From Deltaproteobacteria bacterium (lineage in GTDB: Bacteria > Desulfobacterota > Desulfobacteria > Desulfobacterales > B30-G6), in assembly GCA_003647375.1 (NCBI GenBank), contig QMMS01000139.1, forward strand, positions 1 to 10,726: a stretch of 10,726 nt of DNA. Direction: 5' to 3'. This document shows positions 1 through 7,138 of this stretch, in pieces. Position 1 is the stretch's first letter, and every line of letters starts with the position of its first letter. The translations under genes and the position numbers were made by a program. The notes beneath the pieces are model-generated. The model was not told the DNA's origin, did not search any database, and saw only the letters and a list, made by a program, of their open reading frames with translations.

Positions 1-613
1 AATACAGATTCCGGGCACCGGGGATGTGCCCTTTTCTCACGGCACCATGATCCACCGGAAACCAGTCCGGCGATACCCGTTTGCCGACATATTCTTCCTT
101 TGTGCGCATGTCCAGCAACACCCTGTCGGGATTAGAAAGTCCGGCTAATACGCCGTCGCGCCCAATCCGGCAATCCTCTTCCAAGGGTCGGACGGGATAA
201 TCGGTGGGCGTGAAATTAGGCACGTCTGTGGTTATCGGGAGATCTTCGTAAAGCCACAGATTCATATCGCCGTTCATGATTTTCATATTCTTATGACCCC
301 GCATGGCGCATACCCAGAAGGCATAATTGTTGAACTGAATCTGATCGCTGTAAAAAACGATGGTCGTGTCATGGCTTATGCCGCTTTTTGACATCAAGTT
401 GCTGAAACCTTCGGGTGTTGCGAAATCGCGCATTTCAGGATGCCACAGTGTTTCTTTCCAAGGCCAGAGTAGGGTACCCGGAATATGGCTGGCGTAATAG
501 GCATCCGGATCCTTGAGGGCGCCGATTTCAATTAGCCGGACATCCGGGTTATTTAAATTCTCAGCAATCCAATCGGTACTCGCTAACCACTCGCTTGTAG
601 CTTTTTCACTCAT
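1..613 (-). CDS. Rhodanese-family sulfurtransferase, C-terminus cut by window edge
   Basis: This is the last gene seen in the operon, and 204 residues are visible before the left edge. It reads as a two-domain thiosulfate/3-mercaptopyruvate-type sulfurtransferase, which moves sulfane sulfur to cyanide, thiols or protein cysteines. Domain 1 (about residues 8-125) shows STDWIAENL, a SHIPGT motif at 42-47 and MNGDMNLW near 113-120. Domain 2 begins near residue 145, with VLLDMRTKEEY at 165-175 and KGHIPGARNLY at 194-204. The usual domain 1 catalytic cysteine position is occupied by Ser/Asp (FYSDQ, 87-91), as expected for the inactive N-terminal domain of two-domain enzymes. The catalytic CRxG-type loop of domain 2 would lie beyond the edge, so activity cannot be judged. 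The ATG start at 613 has an AAGGAG Shine-Dalgarno 5 nt upstream and lies 19 bp after the stop of the RdhA-like gene, so the two are likely co-transcribed. The family call is firm; the substrate is unknown. Confidence 0.88.
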   Translation of the reverse strand, partial: MSEKATSEWLASTDWIAENLNNPDVRLIEIGALKDPDAYYASHIPGTLLWPWKETLWHPEMRDFATPEGFSNLMSKSGISHDTTIVFYSDQIQFNNYAFWVCAMRGHKNMKIMNGDMNLWLYEDLPITTDVPNFTPTDYPVRPLEEDCRIGRDGVLAGLSNPDRVLLDMRTKEEYVGKRVSPDWFPVDHGAVRKGHIPGARNLY

Positions 614-632
614 AATGACTCCTTAAACGTTA

Positions 633-1904
633 TCAGATTATTTTTTTTTGGCGTCGGTATATGATTTCATCACCTCGGACCAAGAGCTTTTTAATAAAGC
701 GTGGTGCGTGAACGGCCAACCATCGCACCGAGTTGTGAAACCGGTTCATGGGTTTGTTCCAGGGGCAGACCGCGATACAACGTCCGCCGCAGCTGGGCCA
801 TTTTCTCTTGTTCATGCCCCAGAAGATGATACATTTTTCGGCGTTGATCCACCATTTGCGAAATCCCGGATTGTTGTGGACGGGATTGGGGATGTCGTTA
901 CTGGGCGTGCCTTTGGGTACTGCGCCGGACGGGCAGAATTTAGCACAACTTTCACAGGCCATACAAAAATCATGGGTGCCGAAGGCAATGGGTTTGTCCG
1001 GAAGCAGGGGCAGGTCTGTGGTAACCGCTTTCAGGCGCATGTTGTTGCCGTATTCCGGAGAAAGCACCCGGCCGGTGCGGCAGAATTCGCCGACGCCGGC
1101 ATCCAGCGCGATGGGCACCATGTTCAATTCTGGATCACCTCCGCCCCTGGTTTCACGGTACATGGCATCATAGCCAAGGCCGCGGATAAAATCCGTGAGT
1201 TGAGTCGTAGCAAGTTTAAGTCGGGAATAGGCATCGGCGGAAGAAGCCCAGGAAAAATAAGAGGGCGCAAGGTCGATCAGACTGGGTTTGTGCTGCATAA
1301 CAACCACGATGGCATACTTGTGTGAGATGTCGACATCCTTGTAGAGCCAGCGTTGATCCAGCTTTGTGATGTGCACCATGTCGGCTCCGAACAGCAGGCC
1401 CACCTTTTTGACGATCCTGGACATCCTGGCTTTGTCGTTGATATCCACCCGGCCCGGCTCGGGCGTGACCGGAAACGGAACCGGGTCGTATTCGCAGCAG
1501 GCGCGATAGCCGGCATCGGCCAGCGCGCGGCCGAAACGGTCCTCCATGTCCAATTCTTCATATGCAAGCGGGGTGAGATAATGGTCATGGCCGGTTCGCG
1601 CCTTGAATTTTTTCCGAAGCGCTTCGCCATGGGGATTGTCGGGACGCATGCATAAGAAAGCCATGCGCTTTTTTTCAAAACGTTCGATGGGTCCGGTGAT
1701 ATAGCGCTGGTAGGTGGGCTGGTCGACTTCTTTAACCCCCAGCCTTTTTCTAAATGCTTCCTGTTTCTGCAATTGCTCTTCATATGGTAGAAGCGCTTTT
1801 TCGAGTCTTTGCATAGGGGTGGTGTCCATGGCGGCCGACCTTTTTGAAGATCGCATTTCAAGATTGGAACTTTGATGCGATCGATTTTTCGATTTTTCTT
1901 TCAA
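633..1904 (-). CDS. Reductive dehalogenase (RdhA)-like corrinoid/iron-sulfur protein, no Tat signal
   Basis: This 423-residue protein resembles the catalytic subunit of reductive dehalogenases, which use cobalamin and two 4Fe-4S clusters to remove halogen from organic compounds. Visible hallmarks are FIRGLGYDAM (239-248), the core VPIALDAGVGEFCRTGRVLS (263-282), TDLPLLPDKPIAFG (296-309), and ferredoxin cluster 1 at C314, C317, C320, C324 followed by P325. A second cluster is at C358, C372, C376, C380 (CPW). Y226 in the SADAYS segment is a candidate catalytic tyrosine by position, which is inference. The N-terminus is basic and polar with no RRxFxK Tat motif and no signal peptide, so the protein is probably cytoplasmic. 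No RdhB membrane anchor is encoded nearby, and there is no C-terminal ferredoxin/flavin reductase fusion like that of cytosolic NpRdhA-type enzymes. The start is TTG at 1904, supported by AGAGG 6 nt upstream overlapping the stop of the permease gene. An ATG at 1829 is possible but lacks a good ribosome site. Dehalogenation is not proven. Confidence 0.85.
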   Translation of the reverse strand: MKEKSKNRSHQSSNLEMRSSKRSAAMDTTPMQRLEKALLPYEEQLQKQEAFRKRLGVKEVDQPTYQRYITGPIERFEKKRMAFLCMRPDNPHGEALRKKFKARTGHDHYLTPLAYEELDMEDRFGRALADAGYRACCEYDPVPFPVTPEPGRVDINDKARMSRIVKKVGLLFGADMVHITKLDQRWLYKDVDISHKYAIVVVMQHKPSLIDLAPSYFSWASSADAYSRLKLATTQLTDFIRGLGYDAMYRETRGGGDPELNMVPIALDAGVGEFCRTGRVLSPEYGNNMRLKAVTTDLPLLPDKPIAFGTHDFCMACESCAKFCPSGAVPKGTPSNDIPNPVHNNPGFRKWWINAEKCIIFWGMNKRKWPSCGGRCIAVCPWNKPMNRFHNSVRWLAVHAPRFIKKLLVRGDEIIYRRQKKII

Positions 1905-1910
1905 ATAAAA

Positions 1911-1915
1911 CCTCT
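1911..1915 (-). promoter_or_regulatory. Ribosome binding site of the RdhA-like gene, overlapping the upstream stop
   Basis: Reading the minus strand, TAGAGG contains both the TAG stop of the TauE/SafE permease gene (1914-1916) and an AGAGG Shine-Dalgarno placed 6 nt before the TTG start at 1904. This arrangement decides the TTG start and implies translational coupling. The same TAGAGG stop/Shine-Dalgarno fusion occurs between tctB and tctA at 5330-5335. Confidence 0.6.
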
Positions 1916-2666
1916 ATGGACTGAGTATCATCTTAGCAAGGGCAAGGACGATAAAGACAACAAACATTCTTTTGACCCAGATATTTCCAATCCTTTCAGC
2001 ATAATGTGCGCCTATATATGATCCCACCAGACATCCCGTCAGCATCGCCAGACCCAGAGGATAATCAATGGCATCATTCATGGCAAACACGGTGGCAGCT
2101 GTTACGGTCATGAAGATGGAGCCGATTTTTTGTGTGGCGGCACTTTGGATGAACGTTTGTCGGAACCAGCCAATCAGTATATAGATCGAGAAGGTGCCGG
2201 CCATGGCGCCATAAAAACCACCGTAAATACCGTTCATAAAGCTTAAGGAGGCACCGACAACATATTCTTTTTTTTGTATCGCGGTTTGTCTCTTTTCAAC
2301 ACCCATACCCCGATTGAACAGGAGGAAGGCCACCAGTATAATGTTGGTGGCCACGATGACGTACTTCAGGACGCTTTCACTGATTTGTAATACGAGATTG
2401 GCCCCCAGAGCCGTGCCGAACAACACCGGAATGGCGACAATAAACCCGATCCTGTAATTGATGAGTTTTTTTTTGTGAAATTTGTACCAGCCCGATATAC
2501 CCACCCCGATAATGCCAAAACGATCGGTCCCGATGGCGGTATGCGGTGGCAGGCCTAATAGTATCAGGGTCGGAATCGTTACGATGCTGGACCCACCGAT
2601 AAGGGTACCGAAGGCTGCAGCAGCAACGCCGACAAAGAACATGATGATCAGGTGGGTAATTTCCAT
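1914..2666 (-). CDS. TauE/SafE family membrane permease (sulfite/organic anion exporter type)
   Basis: A 250-residue, very hydrophobic protein with about eight membrane segments arranged as two repeats, the usual plan and size of the TauE/SafE (DUF81) family. Repeat 1 holds FGTLIGGSSIVTIPTLILLG (19-38), followed by PPHTAIGTDRF (40-50). Repeat 2 holds GGFYGAMAGTFSIYILIG (149-166), SAATQKIGSIF (175-185) and LGLAMLTGCLVGSYIGAHYA (204-223). Between them is a charged loop (about 119-134). Characterised relatives are linked to export of sulfite, sulfoacetate or similar anions produced during C2-sulfonate breakdown, but many members have unknown substrates. Its ATG shares one base with the TAA of the upstream oxidoreductase gene (TAATG), so the two are coupled. 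Its own stop overlaps the ribosome site of the RdhA-like gene. In this context it may export a product anion of the pathway (inference). Uptake rather than export is also possible. Confidence 0.88.
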   Translation of the reverse strand: MEITHLIIMFFVGVAAAAFGTLIGGSSIVTIPTLILLGLPPHTAIGTDRFGIIGVGISGWYKFHKKKLINYRIGFIVAIPVLFGTALGANLVLQISESVLKYVIVATNIILVAFLLFNRGMGVEKRQTAIQKKEYVVGASLSFMNGIYGGFYGAMAGTFSIYILIGWFRQTFIQSAATQKIGSIFMTVTAATVFAMNDAIDYPLGLAMLTGCLVGSYIGAHYAERIGNIWVKRMFVVFIVLALAKMILSP

Positions 2667-3787
2667 TACCGGTAAAACTCATTCAGATCGACGGGTAACT
2701 CTATTTTCTCGCCACGTGCTGCGGACAGATCCATGGCCATTGTCAGAATAAGATTGCGATGGCCCTCGGCAGCGGTTGCATGGGGAGAGTCGAGCCCCAA
2801 GCAGACGCGGGCAAACCAGGTGTTGGTTTCTTCCCGCATGGGTCCCCAGAGTTGTCCGATATGGGTATCTCCCGGGGGATAGCTGGTGAGAAAGTCCACG
2901 TGTCGTTTAAACTCGGGCTCATAGCCTTCGGGTTTGTACCCGGCGCCCTGGGGGTTCTCGGAGGCCAGCACCAGATCCCGATGGGTGTCCTCCACATCGA
3001 TGACGCCTTCGGTCCCCACAATGCCGATTTCCAGTCCATAGACGGCTCCGGGCCACACTACCGGTAGGGCCCAGCTGATATTCATACTGAAGATGGTGCC
3101 GTCATCCATGGTAAAAATACCAAAGGTGGAATCCTTGGTCCCGTATTTGGCCAGGGCCTTGTCTATCGATTGAGCATAAACCGACACCGGGATTTTTCCT
3201 TCCATGAGCCACATACTCATGTCGAGGCTGTGGGTGCCGGATACCACCATGGGCGTCAGGTTTTTACGTTGATCCGTGCGTCGGGTGGTGGCAATGGGAA
3301 CCATGCGGTTCATGAAAGCCCGGGTGACAACCGATGTCACTTCACCGATCTGACCACTGATAAGGCGTTGTTTGATGGCCAGAAAACGTCGGCGGAAGCG
3401 GTTGGTGTAGCCGATGACCGCATCCACACCACTCTCTTCGATGGTTGTGAGTATTTTCAGCGATTCTTTTGCATCGGTGGCCAGGGGTTTTTCGATAAAC
3501 AGGTCGTAACCCTGTTCTATGGCTGCAAGGGTCGGGTCGACATGAAAGTTTTCATCGGTGGCGATGATGGCGGCATTGACCTCCGGGCGTTTGAGAAGCT
3601 CTCTAAAATCGGTGGTGAAAAAATCTGCCTGAGCATCTTTTGCCAGCTTTTTCCCCAGATCTTCCTTGATATCGCACAACCCCAGCCACCCGACGGCCGG
3701 ATAATCGTGTGCCAGCATGGCGCGGATGCGACCGATAGTGCCGCAACCAACAATGGCCAGACCAATTTCCTTTTTCTTTTGGGTCAT
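2666..3787 (-). CDS. Gfo/Idh/MocA family NAD(P)-dependent oxidoreductase
   Basis: A 373-residue enzyme with the standard two-domain layout and length of this family, which oxidises or reduces hydroxyl groups of sugars, inositols and other polyols. The N-terminal Rossmann fold shows the glycine motif VGCGTIGR (13-20) and an acidic residue ending strand 2 (CDI, D39) that favours NAD(H). The EKP motif at 99-101 carries the conserved Lys100, and GTHSLDMSMWL (184-194) supplies the conserved His186/Asp189 pair of the active site. The C-terminal part is the mixed alpha/beta substrate domain. The ATG at 3787 is preceded by GAGGAGG with a 10-nt spacer, a strong site suggesting fresh ribosome entry after the 71-bp gap from tctA. 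It is the first of a coupled three-gene block with the TauE/SafE permease and the RdhA-like protein. The substrate is not predictable. In a non-sugar operon it could act on a hydroxy acid or aldehyde intermediate. Confidence 0.92.
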   Translation of the reverse strand: MTQKKKEIGLAIVGCGTIGRIRAMLAHDYPAVGWLGLCDIKEDLGKKLAKDAQADFFTTDFRELLKRPEVNAAIIATDENFHVDPTLAAIEQGYDLFIEKPLATDAKESLKILTTIEESGVDAVIGYTNRFRRRFLAIKQRLISGQIGEVTSVVTRAFMNRMVPIATTRRTDQRKNLTPMVVSGTHSLDMSMWLMEGKIPVSVYAQSIDKALAKYGTKDSTFGIFTMDDGTIFSMNISWALPVVWPGAVYGLEIGIVGTEGVIDVEDTHRDLVLASENPQGAGYKPEGYEPEFKRHVDFLTSYPPGDTHIGQLWGPMREETNTWFARVCLGLDSPHATAAEGHRNLILTMAMDLSAARGEKIELPVDLNEFYR

Positions 3788-3858
3788 TTTTTAAATGCCT
3801 CCTCGATTAGAAATACATTTGTCTGTTTTTATCTTGATCAGCAGCGCTGAGTTATTTC

Positions 3859-5322
3859 TTATTTAAATTGTTTCTTTTTTTTTGGCCAGATACCACTGAT
3901 AAACGTCAGCAGAATAATAATGATTAATACGGTTCCCAGCGGACGATCAATCAGGATTTGCCATATGCTTTCATCTTCGAAGATAATCATGGCCCGTCTA
4001 AAATTTTGATCCAGCATGTTCCCTAAAACGACACCCAGGATCATCGGTCCGATGGGTATGTCGGCTTTGCGCATGCAGAAGCCTAACAATCCAAAGCCGA
4101 ACATCAAATAAATGTCGAACATGGACATTTTCTGAGCAAATGAACCCAGAACACACAGCAGGGCAATAATCGGCAGCAACAGTTCCCGGGGCAAGGAGAA
4201 AAGTTTGACACTGGGTTTGATCAGGAGAAACGCACAGATGTACATACCGATATTGGCCACAATCAAGGTGCCGTACATAAAACTCATGATACCCGGCTGC
4301 TCTAATTCAATTGTAGGGCCCACCACGATACCGTGCAGGTTCAGGGCGGCCAAAAATGCCGCTACGGTTGCACTGCCGGGGATACCCAGAACCAGTGAGG
4401 GCAGTAGTGCACCACCGATATTGGCGTTGTTGGCGACCTCCGAGCAGATCACGCCTTCCATGCTGCCCTTGGAAAAGCGCTTGCCGGTGAAACGTTCACC
4501 AAGGCCGTAGGATACAAATGTGGCCACATTGGCTCCGGCTCCCGGAATGATTCCGGTGATGAGTCCCACGATGGATGAACGGATAATACTTTTCCAGTAT
4601 TTTAAAAATTCTTTTATAGGGGGGAATATCCTGCCGATTTTTTGCGGGATCACATATGGTTGGGGTTGGGACAGAACCATAATAATCTCAGTAAGCCCGA
4701 AAAGACCGATGAGTACCGGAATATAGGGGATTCCTAAAAGAAGTTCCTGGCTGCCGAATGTGAACCGTTCAATGCCATGAATTTCTTCCCTGCCTACCAT
4801 GGCGATCAAAACACCCATCCAACCGGAGATCCAACCTTTAACCGGCGCTTCGCCGGCAGTCAGGGTGCCGCTGATGGATATGCCCCAGAGTGCCAGCAAG
4901 GCAACTTCCCAGGATGCAAAATTCAGGGCAATGTCCAGCACGTAGCTGACACAGGTGACCAGCAGCAGGATGCCGATCCAATTTCCCACCATGGACGCCG
5001 TAATGGACATTCCTAATACAAGGCCACCCTTGCCCTGTTTGGCGAGGGGAAATCCTGCCATTTGGGTGGGCACCGCGTCCGGTGTTCCGGGTATGTTAAT
5101 CAGCACGGCGGAAATAGCTCCACCAAAAACCGAACCGGTAAAGGTACCCAGAATGAAAATAATAGCCGGTTCGGTGGGCATGCGATAGGTGAGCCCCACC
5201 AGAAGGGCCATGGCCATTGTGGTGGAGAGACCGGGCAGGGCAGCCCAGATGATTCCCATGGCCGCACCGGAAAAACACAGCAACATCATATAAGGTTCAA
5301 AAGCAGTGAAAAAAGAATACAT
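3859..5322 (-). CDS. tctA: Tripartite tricarboxylate transporter large membrane subunit TctA
   Basis: This is the 487-residue large permease subunit of a TTT secondary transporter, which uses an ion gradient to import carboxylates delivered by a periplasmic binding protein. The protein is almost wholly hydrophobic with about 10-12 membrane segments. It carries the family signatures: the loop LINIPGTPDAVPTQMAGFPL (74-93), the mirrored second loop GIIPGAGANVATFVSYGLGE (257-276), and NIGGALLPSLVLGIPGSAT (301-319). The near-repeat of the IPG loops reflects the family's internal inverted symmetry. Length is normal for TctA (about 500 residues). The start ATG at 5322 has AGAGG 7 nt upstream, overlapping the tctB stop, so the two membrane subunits are translationally coupled. 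It acts in the cytoplasmic membrane with TctB and takes substrate from TctC, both encoded just upstream. The C-terminus ends in a lysine-rich tail (KKKKQFK). Confidence 0.96.
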   Translation of the reverse strand: MYSFFTAFEPYMMLLCFSGAAMGIIWAALPGLSTTMAMALLVGLTYRMPTEPAIIFILGTFTGSVFGGAISAVLINIPGTPDAVPTQMAGFPLAKQGKGGLVLGMSITASMVGNWIGILLLVTCVSYVLDIALNFASWEVALLALWGISISGTLTAGEAPVKGWISGWMGVLIAMVGREEIHGIERFTFGSQELLLGIPYIPVLIGLFGLTEIIMVLSQPQPYVIPQKIGRIFPPIKEFLKYWKSIIRSSIVGLITGIIPGAGANVATFVSYGLGERFTGKRFSKGSMEGVICSEVANNANIGGALLPSLVLGIPGSATVAAFLAALNLHGIVVGPTIELEQPGIMSFMYGTLIVANIGMYICAFLLIKPSVKLFSLPRELLLPIIALLCVLGSFAQKMSMFDIYLMFGFGLLGFCMRKADIPIGPMILGVVLGNMLDQNFRRAMIIFEDESIWQILIDRPLGTVLIIIILLTFISGIWPKKKKQFK

Positions 5323-5332
5323 ACAATGGCCT

Positions 5333-5830
5333 CTAAAGAAAGTAGTCGAATATTGAATCCCCGGGCAATAAAATCGAGAATAAAAATCTGAACGTCAGGC
5401 TGAAAAACAAGGGGATAACGATGGATGCGACAATAATTTTGAGCCAGCGACCTTTTTCCCAAAAGACCGCAAATGTACTGAGCAAAAATAGAAATCCGGC
5501 GATTTCAAACGGCAGTCGACCGGTTAAAATCAGCATATAAACAGCGGCCAATACGATAATCCAAATGGATCGTTTTGTCTGCGTATCTTGAAAAAAGTCT
5601 TTGCCCGAAAAAGATGACAGCCTGGTACGTAAAAAAGTAAGACCATTGCGGCACACCGCTGTAATGAAAAGCCCCAGGCTCATCAAAAACATGGTGCCGG
5701 CGAATATAAGCGGTACCAGACCCGGGGCAGAGGCCCACCCGGAGGGTTTTGACAATTTAAGAGCCCAAATTGATATGACGACAGCCACCGCCATGACGAT
5801 CAAAGAGCTAACGACATCTGTGCTTGCCAT
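5333..5830 (-). CDS. tctB: Tripartite tricarboxylate transporter small membrane subunit TctB
   Basis: This is the small four-helix membrane subunit of the TTT transporter. From the chosen start it has 165 residues, matching the family's usual 140-170. Segments in order: helix 1 (about 7-26), the APGLVPLIFAGTMFLMSLGL stretch (35-54) typical of TctB, helix 3 with GRLPFEIAGFLFLL (104-117), and helix 4 ending FRFLFSILLPG (147-157). The start is uncertain. The frame stays open upstream to 6067, inside tctC, and an ATG at 5953 would give 206 residues. I prefer the ATG at 5830 because MASTDVVSSLIV resembles the family N-terminus and the upstream stretch is polar and unlike TctB. The 5953 ATG also sits at the base of a strong hairpin (5920-5948) and has no Shine-Dalgarno. 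The 5830 ATG also lacks a clear Shine-Dalgarno, so expression may rely on coupling or weak initiation. The stop overlaps the tctA ribosome site. Confidence 0.88.
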   Translation of the reverse strand: MASTDVVSSLIVMAVAVVISIWALKLSKPSGWASAPGLVPLIFAGTMFLMSLGLFITAVCRNGLTFLRTRLSSFSGKDFFQDTQTKRSIWIIVLAAVYMLILTGRLPFEIAGFLFLLSTFAVFWEKGRWLKIIVASIVIPLFFSLTFRFLFSILLPGDSIFDYFL

Positions 5831-5919
5831 CTGCGATTGTTTGTTTGCATTTTCTTGCTCAGATGGTTCCAAAATCTGGGTCCCCAATAGTGATACGTTA
5901 CGGTTGTATTGTGGACAAT

Positions 5920-5948
5920 GCCCTGAAACATCAGAGATGTTCAAGGGC
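5920..5948 (-). other. Intercistronic RNA hairpin between tctC and tctB
   Basis: On the transcribed strand, GCCCTTGAACATC is followed by a 3-nt loop (TCT) and GATGTTTCAGGGC. The arms pair as 5 bp, one T-C mismatch, one G-U wobble and 6 bp, and an extra outer A-U pair is possible. No U-run follows, so this is not a standard intrinsic terminator. It lies 21 nt after the tctC stop codon. Its position fits an mRNA-stabilising or partly attenuating structure that lets the binding protein be made in excess over the membrane subunits, an arrangement known from other binding-protein-dependent transport operons. That role is inferred. Confidence 0.65.
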
Positions 5949-5969
5949 ACCATCCAGGTGAACTGTCGC

Positions 5970-7040
5970 TTACATGGTCGGTTTATAGCCCTTTGGCGGC
6001 CACCATTTGTCAAAATCTTCCGGTCTGGGAATGCCTGCATCAGCCGGGTTGATCTTGGCACCTTCAACTTTCAAGTCCCACAACAACCAAGCCGTTGTGC
6101 TCTCGGCGCGGGCGGCGGCCTTGTCGGCAGCTTCGCCTACCAGGACATCTTTTAAGAAGAATTTCTTATTTAGCAATGCTTCAAATTTAGGTGAATTGCA
6201 TGCCGTTTTAAATGCTGCGGCAATTTTTTTCATAATCGGAGCCGGCACGTCCCTTTTAACAGCCAGAGTATAATATCCGCCGAAGGGTGCGTGTGCTGCC
6301 AAGGCAGGTACATATTTCCCGACAGGCTGGAGTACGGTACCATTTTTAAGCGTGATGGGATCTTTGGCAAAAATAGCCAGGTTTCTCATTTTTCCGGCCC
6401 GGATGAATTCGATGGTTTCGTGCAAGCCGCTGCCGGCCACGTCGACCTCGCCTTGCAGACAGGCCAGCGCCGCAGGAGCACCACCCTTATACGGGATCTG
6501 CTTTACGTCGATGCCGGCCACACTTGTCATGATGGAGATGCCTTCGGCCCAGAGCCCACCGACACCCGAGTTGGAAACCTTGTATTTGCCGGGGTTCTTT
6601 TTGGCTGCTGCGATAAAATCTCCCAGTGTTTTAAAAGGAGAATCTGCTTTTACGGCAAAACCCTGGATGGAATTGCCGGCTTTAAAGTACTGCCAATCCT
6701 TCCAGGGGCTCAGCTTCGTGTGGCCCATAACACGTAATTGCTTGCCGAAGTTGGAACCACCCAGCCACCAATAACCGTCTGATGGTTTTTGCCATACAAA
6801 ATCCATGGCCAATGCGCCAAGGGCGCCGGGACGGTTCACGGCGTTGATGGTGGCCTTCAATGGTGCTTCCATTTCAGCGGAATAAGCACGGGTCATGGTG
6901 TCTGTTCCACCACCGGCTTTGTATTGAATGACGGCCGTAATCGGTTTGTCCGGCCACTCGGCATTGGCCTGGTTGACCAGCCCAACGATAACGAAACAAC
7001 AAATGGTTAAATAACTTAAGACTTTAATTGTGTTTTTCAT
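5970..7040 (-). CDS. tctC: TctC/Bug family periplasmic solute-binding protein of the TTT system
   Basis: This 356-residue protein captures the transported carboxylate in the periplasm and hands it to TctAB. It opens with a signal peptide: basic MKNTIK, a hydrophobic core (about 7-23), and cleavage expected after the ANA at 25-27. The mature N-terminus EWPDKPITAVIQYKAGGGTD (28-47) is the classic Bug-family start, with the AGGGTD loop that helps bind substrate carboxylate. Further family features are NRPGALGALAMDFVWQKPSDG (about 69-89, with the PSDG turn), IPYKGGAPAALACLQGEVD mid-protein, and VPAPIMKKIAAAF in the C-terminal lobe. It is longer than the usual 320-330 residues, mainly through a C-terminal tail ending WWPPKGYKPTM. 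The ATG start has GAGGAGG 4 nt upstream, the strongest ribosome site in the transporter block, and a palindrome/direct-repeat element lies just upstream (7070-7112). Bug proteins bind varied di- and tricarboxylates, aromatic acids and amino acids, so the ligand cannot be named. Confidence 0.95.
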   Translation of the reverse strand: MKNTIKVLSYLTICCFVIVGLVNQANAEWPDKPITAVIQYKAGGGTDTMTRAYSAEMEAPLKATINAVNRPGALGALAMDFVWQKPSDGYWWLGGSNFGKQLRVMGHTKLSPWKDWQYFKAGNSIQGFAVKADSPFKTLGDFIAAAKKNPGKYKVSNSGVGGLWAEGISIMTSVAGIDVKQIPYKGGAPAALACLQGEVDVAGSGLHETIEFIRAGKMRNLAIFAKDPITLKNGTVLQPVGKYVPALAAHAPFGGYYTLAVKRDVPAPIMKKIAAAFKTACNSPKFEALLNKKFFLKDVLVGEAADKAAARAESTTAWLLWDLKVEGAKINPADAGIPRPEDFDKWWPPKGYKPTM

Positions 7041-7069
7041 ACAGCCTCCTCATCTTGTTAAAATTAGCG

Positions 7070-7112
7070 TTGATGGTGCCTGACTCAGAAAAATATTTTT
7101 CTTGATGGAGCC
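7070..7112. promoter_or_regulatory. Candidate operator: 16-bp palindrome flanked by an 11-bp direct repeat
   Basis: In the 98-bp gap between the dehydrogenase gene and tctC, AGAAAAATATTTTTCT (7087-7102) is a perfect 8+8 palindrome. It is bracketed by TTGATGGTGCC (7070-7080) and TTGATGGAGCC (7102-7112), identical at 10 of 11 positions, in the same orientation, with starts 32 bp apart, about three helical turns. The palindrome is all A/T except its outer G/C pair, so it is more likely a protein-binding DNA site than a terminator. I see no convincing -35/-10 pair beside it, so an internal tctC promoter is only a possibility. Confidence 0.4.
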
Positions 7113-7138
7113 AAATTAAGATTTCAATTGACAAACAT

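Noticed and set aside
641..649. Run of nine T as an intrinsic terminator tail, or as a slippery site
   Set aside because: On the transcribed strand it is an A-run coding for the Gln-Lys-Lys near the C-terminus of the RdhA-like protein, with no preceding GC-rich stem. A slip would change only the last few residues.
648..1325. A 225-codon open frame on the plus strand
   Set aside because: It is antisense to the iron-sulfur half of the RdhA-like gene, and its translation has no recognisable domain.
3842..3849. CAGCGCTG palindrome after the tctA stop as a terminator
   Set aside because: The stem is at most 4 bp per arm with no loop and no following U-run, so it cannot form a useful terminator.
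3170..3850. A 226-codon open frame on the plus strand
   Set aside because: It lies opposite the well-supported Gfo/Idh/MocA gene and shows no family motif.
5831..6067. N-terminal extension of tctB back to 5953 or 6067
   Set aside because: The 6067 start would overlap tctC by 98 bp. The 5953 start lacks a Shine-Dalgarno and sits at a strong hairpin, and the extra residues are polar and unlike the TctB family. Not excluded, only disfavoured.
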